A stretch of 7,559 nucleotides of DNA from an uncultured Eubacterium sp. Its GTDB lineage: Bacteria > Bacillota > Clostridia > Lachnospirales > Lachnospiraceae. The position numbers were made by a program, and so were the translations under genes. Each line of letters opens with the position of its first letter. Within the stretch, counting starts at the first letter, position 1. The notes under the pieces were generated by a model. The model was not told the DNA's origin and ran no database searches. It saw only the letters and a program-made list of their open reading frames with translations. Positions 6,789 through 7,559 of the stretch are shown here, in pieces. The stretch lies in NCBI GenBank assembly GCA_958446835.1, contig CAUCXT010000073.1:1-7559 (forward strand), read 5' to 3'.

Positions 6789-7499
6789 TTACCTGATATA
6801 CTCAAGATATTCCTTTTTCCATTCCGCTGCAAGCGCCCCACAGTCCTTCAGGCTCTCTGTCGCTCCATCCACCTGTCCGTCAATGGTCATCTTCGCAAGC
6901 TCACCAGCAAGCTGCCCACATTTTTCAGAGACTTCGCTGCCATTAAGCTCATACGCATCCGCAAAGCATGCTCTGGCAGACTCAAAATCAAACATCTGCA
7001 CATAGGCGTTTCCCATATTGTGCAGCACATTTCCCCAGAAGCCACTATCCTCCGGCATAACCTCCCGTGGCTTCTCAGACACAATATTTCCATAACAGTT
7101 AAGCGCTCTTAAGTATCTTTTATTTTTAAGGTAGCTGTCCGCTCTCGCCTTCATTCTCTCAAGCGGATTCTGTGTATCTAACTTTTCAAGCAGCTCCTTT
7201 ATTTTCTCTATCTCTCTGTCCGAATAAAAATCTACATATCCAAGAACCGTGAGCACCAGCTCCGACAGCTGTGCACGCCTCTCCTTCAGATTGCGAAGCC
7301 GCTGTGCCAGCTCCGGTTCCTTTATGTTCCGCTCGATAAATACGAATAAATCCTCACAGAAAAAATCTGCTCCCACAAGGTATATGTCATTATAGAGAAA
7401 ATAACTTATCTCCTCTATTGAATACACATTTACATCCACGCCCTCGATGTAATACGGAACCTTCGAATATTCACTTCTGCAAAGAATCATTCCACTCAT
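6789..7499 (-). CDS. TPR-repeat protein with uncharacterised N-terminal domain
   Basis: Predicted 236 residues with no signal peptide or membrane helix, so cytoplasmic. Residues 1-105 form a domain I cannot name. It starts GMILCRSEYSKVPYYIEG, continues with a YSIEEISYFLYNDIYLV segment, and ends in a charged helical stretch. Residues about 114-142 (RADSYLKNKRYLRALNCYGNIV) and 153-186 (LHNMGNAYVQMFDFESARACFADAYELN) fit the TPR consensus and should form a small protein-binding superhelix. The tail 187-236 is helical and charged. The ATG at 7499 has AGAGGA nine bases upstream and overlaps a TGA from the preceding frame as ATGA. A GTG at 7535 with GGAGAG eight bases upstream is a possible alternative adding 12 residues. 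I recall similar N-terminal/TPR proteins in Lachnospiraceae but cannot confirm their neighbours or role. A part as adaptor for the following membrane proteins is inference. Confidence 0.85.
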   Translation of the reverse strand: MSGMILCRSEYSKVPYYIEGVDVNVYSIEEISYFLYNDIYLVGADFFCEDLFVFIERNIKEPELAQRLRNLKERRAQLSELVLTVLGYVDFYSDREIEKIKELLEKLDTQNPLERMKARADSYLKNKRYLRALNCYGNIVSEKPREVMPEDSGFWGNVLHNMGNAYVQMFDFESARACFADAYELNGSEVSEKCGQLAGELAKMTIDGQVDGATESLKDCGALAAEWKKEYLEYIR

Positions 7500-7559
7500 A
7501 ACAATATATCCTCTTTTATCGTCTTTCCACTGCACTTTACAAACTCTCCGAAGCCCTTA
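7496..7559 (-). CDS. 3' end of an upstream gene, product unknown (partial)
   Basis: One minus-strand frame is open from the window edge for 20 codons (starting KGFGEFVKCSGK) and ends with TGA at 7498-7496, overlapping the ATG of the TPR gene as ATGA. Such 4-base overlaps are typical of translationally coupled operon genes, and the frame supports the ATG start of the TPR protein. It is too short to identify a family, and an open frame of this length can occur by chance. Confidence 0.55.
   Translation of the reverse strand, partial: KGFGEFVKCSGKTIKEDILL
7509..7514 (-). promoter_or_regulatory. Ribosome binding site of the TPR gene
   Basis: AGAGGA on the minus strand lies nine bases before the ATG at 7499 and inside the end of the preceding open frame. 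A second candidate site, GGAGAG, lies eight bases before the alternative GTG at 7535, so the choice of start is not certain from the ribosome binding site alone. Confidence 0.65.

Noticed and set aside
6597..7112. Plus-strand open frame of 171 residues across the coiled-coil and TPR genes
   Set aside because: Its phenylalanine run is the antisense of the hexalysine codons, and it spans two real genes and their ribosome binding site. It is not a gene.
1..7559. tRNA or rRNA genes, CRISPR arrays, insertion sequences, attachment sites or phage genes
   Set aside because: I saw no cloverleaf, regular direct repeats, transposase motifs or terminal inverted repeats on either strand. Base composition is even across the window and gives no sign of recent transfer.

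Overview
The window looks like a low-to-moderate GC Firmicute genome, most likely a gut Clostridia of the Lachnospiraceae type (Roseburia/Agathobacter/Eubacterium-like). This rests on the style of the valyl-tRNA synthetase, a T-box leader in front of it, strong AGGAG-type ribosome binding sites and the codon choice. The genus is an inference. Every gene I can support lies on the minus strand, so transcription runs from high to low coordinates.

Layout in the direction of transcription. (1) 7559-7496: the last 20 codons of an unidentified gene, whose TGA overlaps the next ATG as ATGA. (2) 7499-6789: a TPR protein with an unrecognised N-terminal domain. (3) 6769-5588: a cytoplasmic coiled-coil protein with a central two-helix membrane hairpin. 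(4) 5574-3091: a secreted, membrane-anchored protein with about 14 propeller blades (two seven-bladed propellers), a Y_Y_Y-like domain, one transmembrane helix and a 23-residue basic tail. These genes are separated by a 4-base overlap and gaps of 19 and 13 bases, so they look like one operon whose promoter lies outside the window. (5) A strong promoter sits in the last codons of gene 4. (6) About 420 bases of leader form a complete valine T-box riboswitch. (7) 2666-27: valS, with the start of a possible ribosome binding site for another gene at the window edge.

How it works together. valS is controlled by transcription attenuation: uncharged tRNA-Val should read the GUA specifier, stabilise the antiterminator and let transcription enter valS. 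The upstream operon has no intrinsic terminator of its own that I can see, so the T-box terminator probably also ends its transcripts.

The most interesting part is genes 1-4. The propeller protein has the ectodomain of a hybrid two-component sensor but lacks kinase, GGDEF or DNA-binding output. It is encoded with a membrane coiled-coil protein and a TPR protein, both suitable as scaffolds. I propose, as inference only, that the three form an envelope-sensing or envelope-organising complex that signals by protein contact rather than phosphotransfer.
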